Below are positions 9,249-32,465 of a DNA stretch of 64,000 nucleotides, piece by piece. The notes below the pieces were generated by a model. The model saw only the letters and a list, made by a program, of their open reading frames with translations. It was not told where the DNA came from and did no database searches. Source of the DNA: Pseudomonas paraeruginosa PA7 (GTDB lineage Bacteria; Pseudomonadota; Gammaproteobacteria; Pseudomonadales; Pseudomonadaceae); NCBI RefSeq assembly GCF_000017205.1, contig NC_009656.1, positions 2,856,001 through 2,920,000 on the forward strand. The letters run 5' to 3'. Within the stretch, counting starts at the first letter, position 1, and every line of letters starts with the position of its first letter. A program made the translations under genes and the position numbers.

Positions 9249-10249
9249 ATCTGTTGCAAGGCAAATGGCCGCGCCTGGCCACGCTGCTGGCGGTGCTGGT
9301 GGCGGCGGCGCTGGTGTTTCTCGCCTGGGAACGCTACACCCGCACGCCATGGACCCGTGACGCGCGGGTCCGCGCCGATGTGGTGACACTGTCGGCGGAC
9401 GTTTCCGGGCTGATCACCCGCTTGCCGCTGAGCGACAACCAGCCAGTGGAGAAGGGCGACCTGCTGCTCAGCATCGACCCGGCGCGCTATGAGCTGGCGG
9501 TACTGCGCGCCGAGCGCGCGGTGAGCGTGGCGCGGGCGGCGCTGGGCGAGTCGCGGGCGGCGATCGAGGCCAGCCAGGCCCGGTTGCGCCAGCGCCGCAG
9601 CGAGGCGCAGCGGCGCTCGGCATTGCAGAAACGCTCGGTGCTGTCGGTGGAGGAGAACGAAAAGGCCCAGACCGACGTCAGCCTGGCCCAGGCCGAGCTG
9701 TTGAGGAACCAGGCCAGCCTCGGTCTCGCCGAGGCCAACGTGGAGCTTGCCGATGCGGCGCTGCAGCAGGCGCGCCTCGACCTCGAGCGCACCCGGGTGC
9801 GAGCCCCGGTCAGTGGCTACGTGACCAACCTGCAGACCCGCGAAGGCGACTATGCCCACGCCGGGGTGCCCCTGCTGGCGCTGGTGGATCGCGATTCGTT
9901 CTATGTCAGCGGCTACTTCGAGGAGACCAAGCTGCCGGGGATCCGCATAGGCAGCCGGGCGCGGGTCGAACTGATGAGTGGCGAGCGCTTCGACGGGCGC
10001 GTGCAGAGCATCGCCCATGCCATCACCGACCGGGAGAATGCCGAGGGCTCGCGCCTGCTGGCGAACATCAACCCGAGCTATACCTGGGTCAAGCTGGCCC
10101 AGCGGATTCCCGTGCGCATCGCCATCGACCCCGCCTATCTGCAGCGCAACACGCTGCGCGCCGGGGTGACCGCGAGCATCCGCGTGCTTCCCGCGCAAGG
10201 CGCCGCCGGAGAAGACGCCGGGGCGCCGGAGACTGCCGCGCGGCCCTGA
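9245..10249 (+). CDS. HlyD/EmrA-type periplasmic adaptor subunit
   Basis: 334 residues from the ATG that overlaps the DUF1656 stop; 27 codons of open frame upstream are not used. One N-terminal anchor (about residues 12-30) is followed by a biotinyl-lipoyl-like half (DARVRADVVTLSADVSG), a long coiled-coil hairpin (about 90-175), the second lipoyl half (RVRAPVSGYVTN) and a beta-barrel domain. This is the membrane-fusion layout of EmrA/AaeA proteins. It should bridge the FUSC pump to an outer-membrane channel, which is not encoded here and must be supplied from elsewhere. Confidence 0.87.
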   Translation: MNLLQGKWPRLATLLAVLVAAALVFLAWERYTRTPWTRDARVRADVVTLSADVSGLITRLPLSDNQPVEKGDLLLSIDPARYELAVLRAERAVSVARAALGESRAAIEASQARLRQRRSEAQRRSALQKRSVLSVEENEKAQTDVSLAQAELLRNQASLGLAEANVELADAALQQARLDLERTRVRAPVSGYVTNLQTREGDYAHAGVPLLALVDRDSFYVSGYFEETKLPGIRIGSRARVELMSGERFDGRVQSIAHAITDRENAEGSRLLANINPSYTWVKLAQRIPVRIAIDPAYLQRNTLRAGVTASIRVLPAQGAAGEDAGAPETAARP

Positions 10250-10292
10250 GTCAGGCCCGGCGGGTCAGTCGTCCCTGGCTATGCGACAGGGG

Positions 10293-10538
10293 CTAGGGCT
10301 GTTCGCGGATGATCTCCGCCAGTTGCAGGATCAGTCGTTCGTCCGCCTGGTTGCCGGCCTGCCGGCGGAATTGCCTGGCCTCCTCCCGGGCGCGCTGGAA
10401 GGCCGCGTCGACGCTGGTCTGCCCATGGCTGTCGCGGATCCACAGGTAGAGGCCGACGATCAGGCTCTGCAGGGTAGCGAGGTCGCTGCTCTGGGCGTTC
10501 AGCGCATCGATGAGCTGTTGTCTGGTAAATGCTTGCAT
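10293..10538 (-). CDS. small conserved hypothetical protein
   Basis: 81 residues, mostly helical and charged, with no signal peptide or membrane segment. The ATG is preceded by a GGAGATC ribosome site. It has a plausible amphipathic helix pair (residues about 5-35 and 43-75) and no catalytic motif. It stands alone between the efflux cassette, which it converges on, and the divergent ppk2 gene. Confidence 0.65.
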   Translation of the reverse strand: MQAFTRQQLIDALNAQSSDLATLQSLIVGLYLWIRDSHGQTSVDAAFQRAREEARQFRRQAGNQADERLILQLAEIIREQP

Positions 10539-10798
10539 GGATGATCTCCGTTGATTGGGCGCAGCAAGGCGCGTTTCTTCCCGGTGGACGCCGGGGCTCG
10601 GAGCATGTTGAAAGTGCGAAGAGGCTGGCCAGCTTCCGCTAAGTCACTCAAATGATTAAGGAATTTTCTGACTCGTGGTCGCCGGTCGGTGTCCGTCGCC
10701 AGCCGGTGCGCTCCCGCCATTCATCGAATCGTCATGAAACTGCCATGAGGGCGCGCCTAGCATTCGCGGTATTTTCGGCAGGACGTGGAGAGCACCGC

Positions 10799-11713
10799 AT
10801 GGACTCCTATGGCGATACCTCGGGCCGACTCGGCCGTGACTGGCTCGATCGGCACGACGAGGAACTGGAGCAGGAGCTGCTCGACGACGAGCTGAACCTG
10901 GACGAGCTGTTCGGCCCCGAGCAGGAGGACGCGCCTGGCGAACTCGGCCGGCGCCGCTACTTTCGCGAGCTGTTCCGCCTGCAGCGGGAGCTGGTGAAGC
11001 TGCAGAACTGGGTGGTGCATACCGGCCACAAGGTGGTGATTCTCTTCGAGGGCCGCGACGCGGCAGGCAAGGGCGGGGTGATCAAGCGCATCACCCAGCG
11101 CCTCAACCCGCGTGTCTGCCGGGTCGCCGCGCTGCCCGCGCCGAACGACCGCGAGCGGACCCAGTGGTACTTCCAGCGCTACGTCTCGCACCTGCCGGCT
11201 GGCGGCGAGATCGTCCTGTTCGACCGCAGCTGGTACAACCGCGCCGGGGTCGAGCGGGTCATGGGTTTCTGCAACGACGAGCAGTACGAGGAGTTCTTCC
11301 GCAGCGTGCCGGAGTTCGAGAAGATGCTGGCGCGCTCGGGCATCCAGCTGCTCAAGTACTGGTTCTCGATCTCCGACGCCGAGCAGCACCTGCGCTTCCT
11401 CAGCCGCATCCACGATCCGCTCAAGCAATGGAAGCTCAGCCCGATGGATCTCGAGTCGCGGCGGCGCTGGGAGGCCTACACCAAGGCCAAGGAAACCATG
11501 CTCGAGCGTACCCACATCCCCGAGGCGCCATGGTGGGTAGTGCAGGCCGACGACAAGAAGCGTGCGCGGCTGAACTGCATCCACCACCTGTTGCAGCAGA
11601 TGCCCTACCGGGAAGTTCCGCAGCCGCCAGTGCACCTGCCGGAGCGCCTGCGCCATGCCGATTACGTCAGGCATCCGACGCCCGGCGAGATCATCATCCC
11701 GGAAGTCTACTGA
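10799..11713 (+). CDS. ppk2: polyphosphate kinase 2 (PPK2 class I)
   Basis: 304 residues from an ATG with GGAG upstream. It transfers phosphate between polyphosphate and nucleoside diphosphates. The P-loop kinase core shows Walker A in LFEGRDAAGKGGVIK (about residue 82), a Walker B/catalytic segment DRSWYNRAGVERV (about 141) and the lid region with RRRWEAYTKAKE (about 221). A single PPK2 domain of about 230 residues follows an acidic N-terminal extension (about residues 14-45, rich in Glu and Asp). P. aeruginosa has several PPK2 paralogues, and this one, next to pvdS, matches the position of PA2428. It ends about 100 bases before the iron-starvation promoter of the next gene. Confidence 0.9.
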   Translation: MDSYGDTSGRLGRDWLDRHDEELEQELLDDELNLDELFGPEQEDAPGELGRRRYFRELFRLQRELVKLQNWVVHTGHKVVILFEGRDAAGKGGVIKRITQRLNPRVCRVAALPAPNDRERTQWYFQRYVSHLPAGGEIVLFDRSWYNRAGVERVMGFCNDEQYEEFFRSVPEFEKMLARSGIQLLKYWFSISDAEQHLRFLSRIHDPLKQWKLSPMDLESRRRWEAYTKAKETMLERTHIPEAPWWVVQADDKKRARLNCIHHLLQQMPYREVPQPPVHLPERLRHADYVRHPTPGEIIIPEVY

Positions 11714-11809
11714 GCCTCGCGGCACCGCATGCTTCGCCCACCCGGGTCGTCCCTTGTTCCGCCGGCCCGCGCCTGGGATGGGCACTGCCGCCTAGACCGC
11801 GCGAGCGCT

Positions 11810-11833
11810 TAAATTTCCGCCGCCACATGACGT
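11810..11833 (+). promoter_or_regulatory. PvdS-type (iron-starvation) promoter of pvdYII
   Basis: TAAAT at 11810-11814, 16 bases, then CGT at 11831-11833. This is an exact match to the TAAAT-N16-CGT pattern known for PvdS-dependent promoters. It ends 35 bases before the acyltransferase ATG, so the leader is short. Confidence 0.8.
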
Positions 11834-11868
11834 TCCTCTGAGAACAACTCCGTGTCTCGAGTCCGATC

Positions 11869-12882
11869 ATGCCCCTGTTGAATTCCCTGACTGTATTGCC
11901 GTTGCCTGGCGGGCAGCGTTTGAGTGGTGACGAAACCGATAGCCGGCTCAGCCTCGGCCTGGATGGTGCGTTGCTGTTGCGCCTGCGCCTGGAGCGCACG
12001 GACACGGAAATACGGCTGGCGTTGGAGGAACTTCCCGGCGGCGATGCCGAGCATGCGTTGTGGGCCGCCAGCTACTGGTTGTTCGCGCGCGACCCGGAAT
12101 GCCAGCGGCTCGTCTGGTCGCTGCCCTGGGTGCCGGAAAAGTCCCTGGCGAACGGTATGCTGGCCGGCACCGCCGAAGCGGGCACCTATGTCTGCGAGAG
12201 GGGTCGGTTCTGGCAGTTGCCGTGGCCCTGGCTGCCGCTTGCCCAGTCGTGCTATCCCCAGTCGATGGCGCTTACCGATGGAAAGCGTCATCCGCTGCGC
12301 CGGCCGAAGCCCAGGGGAGAGGTCTACCGGCGCTTCGATGCGCGATTGGAGTGCTGGGTATCCTTGCGTACCGTGGACATCGAGAGGGACCTGGAACGTT
12401 TCCATCGCTGGCAGAACTCGCCCAGGGTGGCGGAGTTCTGGCAGGAAGATGGAAGCCTGGAACAGCATCGCGAGCGTTTGCGCCAGCTCGAAGCCGATCC
12501 TCACGCGCTGGGGCTCATCGGCTGCTTCGATGATGAGCCCTTCGCCTATTTCGAGGCCTACTGGGCGAAGGAGGATCGCATCGCGCCGTTCTACGCGGCC
12601 GACGACTACGACCGCGGGATCCACATGCTGGTCGGCGAGGAAGCCCACCGGGGGCCGCACAAGGTCGCCTGCTGGCTGTCGGCGCTGGTCCACTACCTGT
12701 TTCTCGACGACCCGCGCTCGCAGCGGGTGGTGGCGGAGCCGCGCGCGGACAACGCGCGGATGATCGGTCACATGCACAACCTGTGCTTCCACTGCGAGAA
12801 GGAATTCGATTTTCCGCACAAGCGGGCGGCGCTGATGATCATCGGTCGCGAACGGTTCTTCGAGCGCTGTCGCCTGGCCTGA
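11869..12882 (+). CDS. pvdYII: N5-hydroxyornithine acyltransferase, PvdYII type
   Basis: 337 residues in the IucB/RhbD siderophore acyltransferase layout. A less conserved N-terminal half (about 1-150) is followed by a GNAT-like acyl-CoA binding half (about 165-330). The latter holds GCFDDEPFAYFEAYW near residue 218, IHMLVGEEAHRGPHK near 251 and the closing FPHKRAALMI. It should acylate, most likely acetylate, the N5-hydroxyl-amine of ornithine for the pyoverdine peptide. A gene of this type beside pvdS is described only in type II P. aeruginosa strains as pvdYII; strain PAO1 lacks it. A perfect PvdS promoter lies 35 bases upstream. The ribosome site is poor. It converges on pvdS. Confidence 0.85.
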   Translation: MPLLNSLTVLPLPGGQRLSGDETDSRLSLGLDGALLLRLRLERTDTEIRLALEELPGGDAEHALWAASYWLFARDPECQRLVWSLPWVPEKSLANGMLAGTAEAGTYVCERGRFWQLPWPWLPLAQSCYPQSMALTDGKRHPLRRPKPRGEVYRRFDARLECWVSLRTVDIERDLERFHRWQNSPRVAEFWQEDGSLEQHRERLRQLEADPHALGLIGCFDDEPFAYFEAYWAKEDRIAPFYAADDYDRGIHMLVGEEAHRGPHKVACWLSALVHYLFLDDPRSQRVVAEPRADNARMIGHMHNLCFHCEKEFDFPHKRAALMIIGRERFFERCRLA

Positions 12883-12933
12883 ACGGGGCGGCAGGAAGAA
12901 GGGGCGGGGCGTCCGGCGGACGCCAAAGGAAAC

Positions 12934-12954
12934 GGGCAGGCGCAATGCCTGCCC
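12934..12954. terminator. hairpin between convergent pvdYII and pvdS
   Basis: An 8-bp stem GGGCAGGC/GCCTGCCC with a five-base loop lies just after the pvdYII stop and seven bases past the pvdS stop. There is no clear T run, so it may slow rather than end transcription, but its position between convergent stops supports a shared terminator. Confidence 0.5.
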
Positions 12955-12960
12955 CGTGTC

Positions 12961-13524
12961 TCAGCGCCGGGCGCTCAGGCTCGCCAGGTTGTCGCCCTGG
13001 CGCTCGGCGGTGACCTTGCGGCAATGCACCAGGGCGTCGCGGATCATGAAGTTGACCAGGGTCGGCGAGACGCCCAGTTCCTTGGCGATGTCCTTCTGCG
13101 GCACGCCGTGCAGGCGGTACATCTCGAAGGCGTAGCGGGTGCGCCCGGGCAGCTCGGTGAGGGCGTCGGCGATGTGTTCGAGCGTCGCGTAGTTGATGTG
13201 CGAGGCTTCCGGAGAGGCGCCCTGGATCACCACGTTCAGACCTTCCTCTTCCGGTCCTGAATACTTCTGCTCGAGCGCCTGCTTGCGGTAGTGGTCGATG
13301 GCCAGGTTGCGGACGATCTGGAACAGGTAGCTGAGCTGTGCCTTGAACGACGAAGTGATCTGCGGCGCCGACTGGAGCCTGAAGAACGCATCCTGGACCA
13401 CATCCTCGGCTCGTGAGCGGCAGCCGGTAATGCGGGCGGCGATCTTCACCAGGATCGTGCGGTTGTCGACGAAGGCCTGGAGGAGCGGGGTATCGCATCT
13501 GCGGGTAGACAGTTGTTCCGACAT
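12961..13524 (-). CDS. pvdS: iron-starvation ECF sigma factor PvdS
   Basis: 187 residues from the ATG before SEQLSTRRCD; an upstream in-frame extension of 20 codons is not used. AAGGTGAT precedes the ATG. Sigma region 2 (about residues 20-88, with AEDVVQDAFFRLQ and YLFQIVRNLAIDHYRK) and region 4 (about 118-168, with the helix-turn-helix VPQKDIAKELGVSPTLVNFMIRDAL) are intact. PvdS directs RNA polymerase to pyoverdine and some virulence genes and is held by the anti-sigma factor FpvR until ferripyoverdine signals through FpvA. A Fur site lies about 85 bases upstream. Four PvdS-type promoters in this window (11810, 14000, 43065, 52155) are its expected targets. Confidence 0.97.
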   Translation of the reverse strand: MSEQLSTRRCDTPLLQAFVDNRTILVKIAARITGCRSRAEDVVQDAFFRLQSAPQITSSFKAQLSYLFQIVRNLAIDHYRKQALEQKYSGPEEEGLNVVIQGASPEASHINYATLEHIADALTELPGRTRYAFEMYRLHGVPQKDIAKELGVSPTLVNFMIRDALVHCRKVTAERQGDNLASLSARR

Positions 13525-13606
13525 GGAAATCACCTTGCTGCGGAGGGGGCTGCAGAGCACTGGCGGTGGGGCGAACCCACACATGGCGCAACAAATTATG
13601 TTGAAT

Positions 13607-13625
13607 GATAATGATTGTCAATTAC
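13607..13625 (-). promoter_or_regulatory. Fur box upstream of pvdS
   Basis: The 19 bases begin GATAATGATTGTCAATT, very close to the Fur consensus of repeated GATAAT hexamers. It lies about 85 bases before the pvdS start in an AT-rich patch that contrasts with the surrounding DNA. Fur-Fe2+ repression of pvdS is well established and this is its evident site. Confidence 0.88.
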
Positions 13626-13999
13626 GAAGAAATAACCAATCTCACCTTCGTTCGTGAATATTCCCTGGGCTGGCAAATGGCCGCGGTGAATGACGGGGAG
13701 AAGCAATTATTCGGTGCGCCAGCAGGATGGCCGCGCCAATGTTGCAGTCGTGCGTTGAAGACGAAATTTTTTTAATAATCTTTAGGAATCAGCCAGTTGG
13801 AAAATGGCCTTGGCGCGGGGCGGATCGTTCTCGGCGACTCCTTCGCGCCGGCCGCCAAGGCCCGCCCGGCTGCTTTCGTGACGGGCCGGAGCGGCCTGGG
13901 CTGTGCGCCGATGAGTGCCTGGCGAGCGGCACAACCCCTCAGAATGAATAGGGTGGCGCCTCTCTCCGTGGATTGCCCGTGGATTGCGGTTACATGCGC

Positions 14000-14023
14000 T
14001 AATTATTTGCCGTCGTTATCCGT
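14000..14023 (+). promoter_or_regulatory. PvdS-type promoter of pvdG-pvdL
   Basis: TAATT at 14000-14004 (one mismatch to TAAAT), 16 bases, CGT at 14021-14023. It lies 134 bases before pvdG and about 60 before a small upstream open frame with a good ribosome site. The spacing equals that of the other three sites in the window. Confidence 0.75.
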
Positions 14024-14084
14024 TCCCCTCTGAGACAGCGCGGGCAGGTGCCCGGCGCGCCAGCGTGCGCAGCAGGAGACGGAA

Positions 14085-14156
14085 ATGCCGAACGATCAGC
14101 GGGAAACCTCGGGCCCCGGCGCAAGCCTTGGCGGCAGCGCCGCACGGGAGGGCTGA
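14085..14156 (+). CDS. possible 23-codon leader ORF before pvdG
   Basis: An ATG at 14085 with an AGGAG ribosome site seven bases upstream opens a 23-codon frame (begins MPNDQR, ends AAREG) that stops one base before the GTG of pvdG. It lies downstream of the PvdS promoter and is therefore transcribed. Its end-to-start spacing would couple pvdG translation to it. The peptide is short, Gly/Ala/Ser-rich and unlike anything I know. It may be a translational leader only. Confidence 0.35.
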   Translation: MPNDQRETSGPGASLGGSAAREG

Positions 14157-14157
14157 G

Positions 14158-28042
<13,885 letters not shown>

Positions 28043-28081
28043 TCGGATCCGGCCGCCGAGCCCTTCGCGGGGGGCGATGAA

Positions 28082-28122
28082 AATGGCCGGAAGGGAATGT
28101 TCCATGCTCCCTTCCGGCCATT
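28082..28122 (+). terminator. strong hairpin terminator after pvdL
   Basis: A perfect 15-bp stem (28082-28096 with 28108-28122; left arm AATGGCCGGAAGGGA) with an 11-base loop lies 40 bases after the pvdL stop. TTCTTCAT follows. This is the most convincing intrinsic terminator in the window and marks the end of the pvdG-pvdL unit. Confidence 0.85.
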
Positions 28123-28174
28123 CTTCATATATGTGCGTATATATAAACGCCGATATACGGGTCGGCTTGATTCA

Positions 28175-28958
28175 TTACAACGCGATATTCCCGACTTTCG
28201 CCGAAGCCGCGTTGTAACGCTGGTGCTGTTTACGCTTGACCGAAGAACTGCGCTTGAAACGGCGGGTCGCCGTAAAGATGTTCTTCAAGGTGATCGGGAA
28301 TACCGTGATCAATCCGTTGCCCTTGTGATATTCCGGGTTCCGATCGAGGAAGAAACGCACATTCGGATTGCTGTGCGTAGCCCAGTGTGCCCGTTCGTGA
28401 TCGGCCTCGGTGGTGGTCCAGCCGGTGTCGACCACCAGCGGATCGTTGCTGCTGCGCTTGAAGCTGAACTGGGCGATCAGGTGCTCGAGGAATGTCACGT
28501 GGTGGCTTTCCAGGTCGCAGTGGCAGGGCCAGACGTCATCCACGTACTTGGTCAGGAGGGATGGATCAGGGTGTCGAGGAACAGCAGGCGCTTGCCGGGG
28601 TTGAGCAACTTGTAGCGCAGCACCTGGCGGGTAAGGAAGGAAATGCTCTGGTTGCTCCCGCGGTACTCCGGGAGGATCCCGGACTCGGCGCGGATCACGC
28701 AGGCCTTGCTGTACTGGAAGACTTCCGAGTCGTGGAAATGCACGGCGCAGTAGCCGACGATTTCTGCTGGCGGTTGCGGTAGATGGCGATGCGGGTGAGG
28801 CGGGCGGTGGAGTGGATGACCTCGCGAGCGAAGGACTCACACTGGACGCCATGAAAGATCCTGGCGTGAATCGCGTAGAGTTCGCTTGCGAGGTTTTCCC
28901 TCTGTGTCTCGTCGAGTTTTCCCGGGTTGACGACTTCCCGGTAGATCCTGGCAGTCAT
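28175..28958 (-). pseudogene. GNAT-like acyltransferase gene broken by two frameshifts
   Basis: Three - strand frames read as one protein. The N-terminus starts at ATG 28958 (GGAGAAG upstream) and reads MTARIYREVV through IAIYRNRQ. The middle frame, from about 28770, reads EIVGYCAVHFHDSEVFQYSK. The C-terminal frame, from about 28560, reads LLTKYVDDVWPCHC to the stop at 28175. Each junction shifts the frame in the same direction, as two single-base deletions (or equivalent changes) would do. The residues around the first break (RIAIYR, EIVGYCAV) look like the core beta strands of a GNAT fold. The intact protein would be about 260 residues. It lies just after pvdL and converges on it. I do not recognise its substrate. 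Confidence 0.7.
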
Positions 28959-29206
28959 AATCTTCTCCGAAGGAATCATCCAATATTAATTTTCGAATTT
29001 TTTTCATGCCGATGGCTTCTTGTTGTTGTGAATGACGGTGAGGCTAGGGCGGGTGTATATCCGTATTGTTAACTGGCGCCGCGACATGCCTTAAGCTGCC
29101 AGATCTGGCAGGGTATAAACTTGTATTCTGAACTTGCTTCGGCGGAGCGCGGTCGGTGGGCCTGGCTGCCAATCGCCGGGCGACTCTTCGTCATCGGATT
29201 CAGCTC

Positions 29207-29935
29207 ATGTCCCAGAATATCTATGATTGCGATGATTTCTTCGCGGGCTACAGTCAGTTGCCGCGCTCGCGCGAAGGCCTTGTCGGTGCGCCCGAATGGC
29301 CGGCGCTGCGGGCCATGCTGCCGGAGTTGACGGGAAAGCGTGTGGTGGACCTGGGCTGTGGCTTCGGCTGGTTCTGTCGCTGGGTCCGCGAGCAGGGCGC
29401 CGCCGAGGTGCTCGGCATCGACGTTTCGCAGAACATGCTCGGCAAGGCGCGGGCCATGACCGACGATCCGGCGATCCATTACCTCCGCCAGGACCTGGAG
29501 ACCCTGGAGCTTCCGGCGGCGGCGTTCGATTTCGCCTACAGCTCGCTGGCGCTGCACTACATCGAGGACCTGCGCCGTCTGCTGGGCACCCTGCATGCCG
29601 CGCTGCGACCGGGCGGCGGGCTGGTGTTTTCCATCGAGCACCCGATCTACATGGCGCCCAGCCAGCCGGGCTGGCGACAGGATGGTGAAGGCCGGCGGAC
29701 CTGGCCGCTGGATGGCTACTCGATCGAAGGACCGCGCAGCACCGACTGGCTGGCCAGGGGGGTGATCAAGCATCACCGCACCCTGGGAACGCTGCTCAAT
29801 CTGCTGCTCGAACTCGGTTTCCGGCTCACCCGGGTGGAGGAGTGGAGCCCTAGCGACGCGCAACTGGCCGCGCGCCCCGAACTGGCGGAGGAGCGCGAGC
29901 GGCCGATGCTGTTGCTGGTGTCCGCGCTGCGTTGA
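29207..29935 (+). CDS. SAM-dependent class I methyltransferase
   Basis: 242 residues from ATG 29207, chosen because homologous small methyltransferases begin near this MSQNIYD sequence; the open frame begins 51 bases earlier. Motif I (VVDLGCGFGWF, about residues 46-56), an acidic residue after strand 2 (GIDVSQNMLG) and the YSSLALHYIED segment (about 108-118) identify a Rossmann-fold class I methyltransferase of the UbiE/Methyltransf_11 type. The substrate is unknown. The upstream 248 bases contain no other gene and are relatively AT-rich. It sits in the strain-variable stretch after pvdL, but nothing in it suggests a role in pyoverdine. Confidence 0.82.
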   Translation: MSQNIYDCDDFFAGYSQLPRSREGLVGAPEWPALRAMLPELTGKRVVDLGCGFGWFCRWVREQGAAEVLGIDVSQNMLGKARAMTDDPAIHYLRQDLETLELPAAAFDFAYSSLALHYIEDLRRLLGTLHAALRPGGGLVFSIEHPIYMAPSQPGWRQDGEGRRTWPLDGYSIEGPRSTDWLARGVIKHHRTLGTLLNLLLELGFRLTRVEEWSPSDAQLAARPELAEERERPMLLLVSALR

Positions 29936-30026
29936 GCCGCCGCCCCGACCGCGGCATCGGAGCCGTCCTGCGCCACGGGCTCGCCCGCCGTGGTGTACCC
30001 TGCCGCGCCTGCGCTCGCGACAGATT

Positions 30027-30539
30027 CTAGAGCGGGCGCAACTTGCGCAGCCAGCGTCGCCAGTCGAGCGGCGTCGTCGGTCCGTCCCGGCGCTGGAGCA
30101 GGTCGGGCATCTCGCTGAAATTCACCCAGAGCTTGCCCTGCCAGTCGAGCATGTGTACCACCTGGCGCTCCCAGCGTAACTTGACGTGGCGCGGCATGTC
30201 GCTGTCGTCGGCGGCGCTGCGCAATTCCGGAACCACCTCGCCGCTGAGCCAGCGGCGCAGGTCTCCGCCATCGCCTTGCTGGTAGTAGATCAGCGCCGCG
30301 TAGGCGCCGGACTCGCTGATCAGCCACTGTGCCTCGTCCTCGCCACGCTCGGTATGCAGCGCTTCCTGGCGTGCCTGATCGTCATCCAGGCGGGTAAGCA
30401 GCTGTTCGGGGCAGGGCAGGTCGAGCAGGCGCGAGAAGTCGTCGAGGACGAACCAGGCCTGGTCGTCGATCAGCAGGGCGCGCAACAACCGCTGCTGTCG
30501 GAAGAAATAGTGCGGGGCTAGCTGGGTATGGCCGTGCAT
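30027..30539 (-). CDS. Bro-N domain protein
   Basis: 170 residues. The N-terminal part (about residues 15-100, with LLIDDQAWFVLDDFSRLLDL and a ...GAYAALIYYQQGDGGDLRRWLSGEVVPELR segment) follows the Bro-N/antirepressor pattern of phage and baculovirus proteins, which bind DNA or act as antirepressors. The C-terminal tail (about 100-170) is Trp- and Arg-rich. Many bacterial genomes carry solitary Bro-N genes, often of phage origin. It lies immediately before the CRISPR leader, on the opposite strand. The ribosome site is AGAAGGATTTCTCCC-like just before the ATG. Confidence 0.7.
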   Translation of the reverse strand: MHGHTQLAPHYFFRQQRLLRALLIDDQAWFVLDDFSRLLDLPCPEQLLTRLDDDQARQEALHTERGEDEAQWLISESGAYAALIYYQQGDGGDLRRWLSGEVVPELRSAADDSDMPRHVKLRWERQVVHMLDWQGKLWVNFSEMPDLLQRRDGPTTPLDWRRWLRKLRPL

Positions 30540-30779
30540 GGGAGAAATCCTTCTCTGAGCTGTCCGCTGCCTGGCTTCTGCCGGCGGCGGCAGGGAGACA
30601 GGCCGCTCGTGGGTATGAGGCCAGCAGGCTGTGGCCTGCCGGCGAGCGAGTCGCCGGCGGGAAAAAGCCTACTGACAGCGCCTGTAGGACGGCAATGGCT
30701 AAGACTTGTACGAAGAGTCTGATGGCACAAGCCCGCTGAACAGCTAGGCCGTTCTGAACCTTACGCCGGCATGGAGAAA

Positions 30780-30934
30780 ACAGGGGATGGACGCTATGCT
30801 TGGGAACCCTTTTTTTGGTGGGTTTTTAAAGCCCTTTTAGATCAAAGGGTTAGAGGACGCTACAAAAAGAGGGTTTTTCCGGGCTTTGGCGCTGGAGCCC
30901 TTGGAGCTTGGAAGGTTGATGGGGTTTTGGTCTA
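30780..30934 (+). promoter_or_regulatory. CRISPR leader (type I-F)
   Basis: About 150 bases with long T runs (GGGTTTTTAAAGCCCTTTTAG near 30820, GAGGGTTTTTCC near 30870) that are much richer in A/T and homopolymers than any gene here. They end directly at the first repeat. Position and composition are those of an I-F leader, which holds the array promoter and the site for new spacers. The exact left limit is a judgement. Confidence 0.7.
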
Positions 30935-31202
30935 GTTCACTGCCGTATAGGCAGCTAAGAAATAACTGTTTCGACAGTTCGCAATGCCAATGAAGTTCAC
31001 TGCCGTATAGGCAGCTAAGAAAGTTGAAGCGCACCAGGCCCGACTCCTCACCGAGTTCACTGCCGTATAGGCAGCTAAGAAATCTCCGCCGTTACCAACG
31101 CCATGAACCACGCGGTTCACTGCCGTATAGGCAGCTAAGAAAATGCTCCTGCGCAACGAGTTGATCGACGTGCTGTTCACTGCCGTATAGGCAGCTAAGA
31201 AA
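30935..31202 (+). CRISPR. type I-F CRISPR array, five repeats, four intact spacers
   Basis: Five identical 28-bp repeats start at 30935, 30995, 31055, 31115 and 31175, an exact 60-bp period, with four 32-bp spacers between. The repeat holds the palindromic core CTGCCGTATAGGCAG and ends in CTAAGAAA, the class of repeat processed by Csy4/Cas6f in type I-F systems of P. aeruginosa. All five copies are perfect, so no degenerate terminal repeat has been reached. A 27-base piece of a fifth spacer (31203-31229) follows and is cut by an insertion sequence. No cas gene occurs anywhere in the window. Confidence 0.97.
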
Positions 31203-31237
31203 TGATGGCTGCAGTCACTCAACGTGCAATGTAGTGG

Positions 31238-32400
<1,163 letters not shown>

Positions 32401-32465
32401 CAGACACCTCTCTCACGGCGAGGATTCTCGCCTAAATCGGTGTCCGGGATCAGTAGACCACTACA

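Noticed and set aside
12839..13621. 260-codon - strand frame overlapping pvdS
   Set aside because: It is a +1/-1 shadow of pvdS, Arg/Pro/His-rich and without family features.
30540..30780. Possible cas gene remnant left of the leader
   Set aside because: The stretch contains only short Arg/Pro/Ser-rich frames with no Cas motif.
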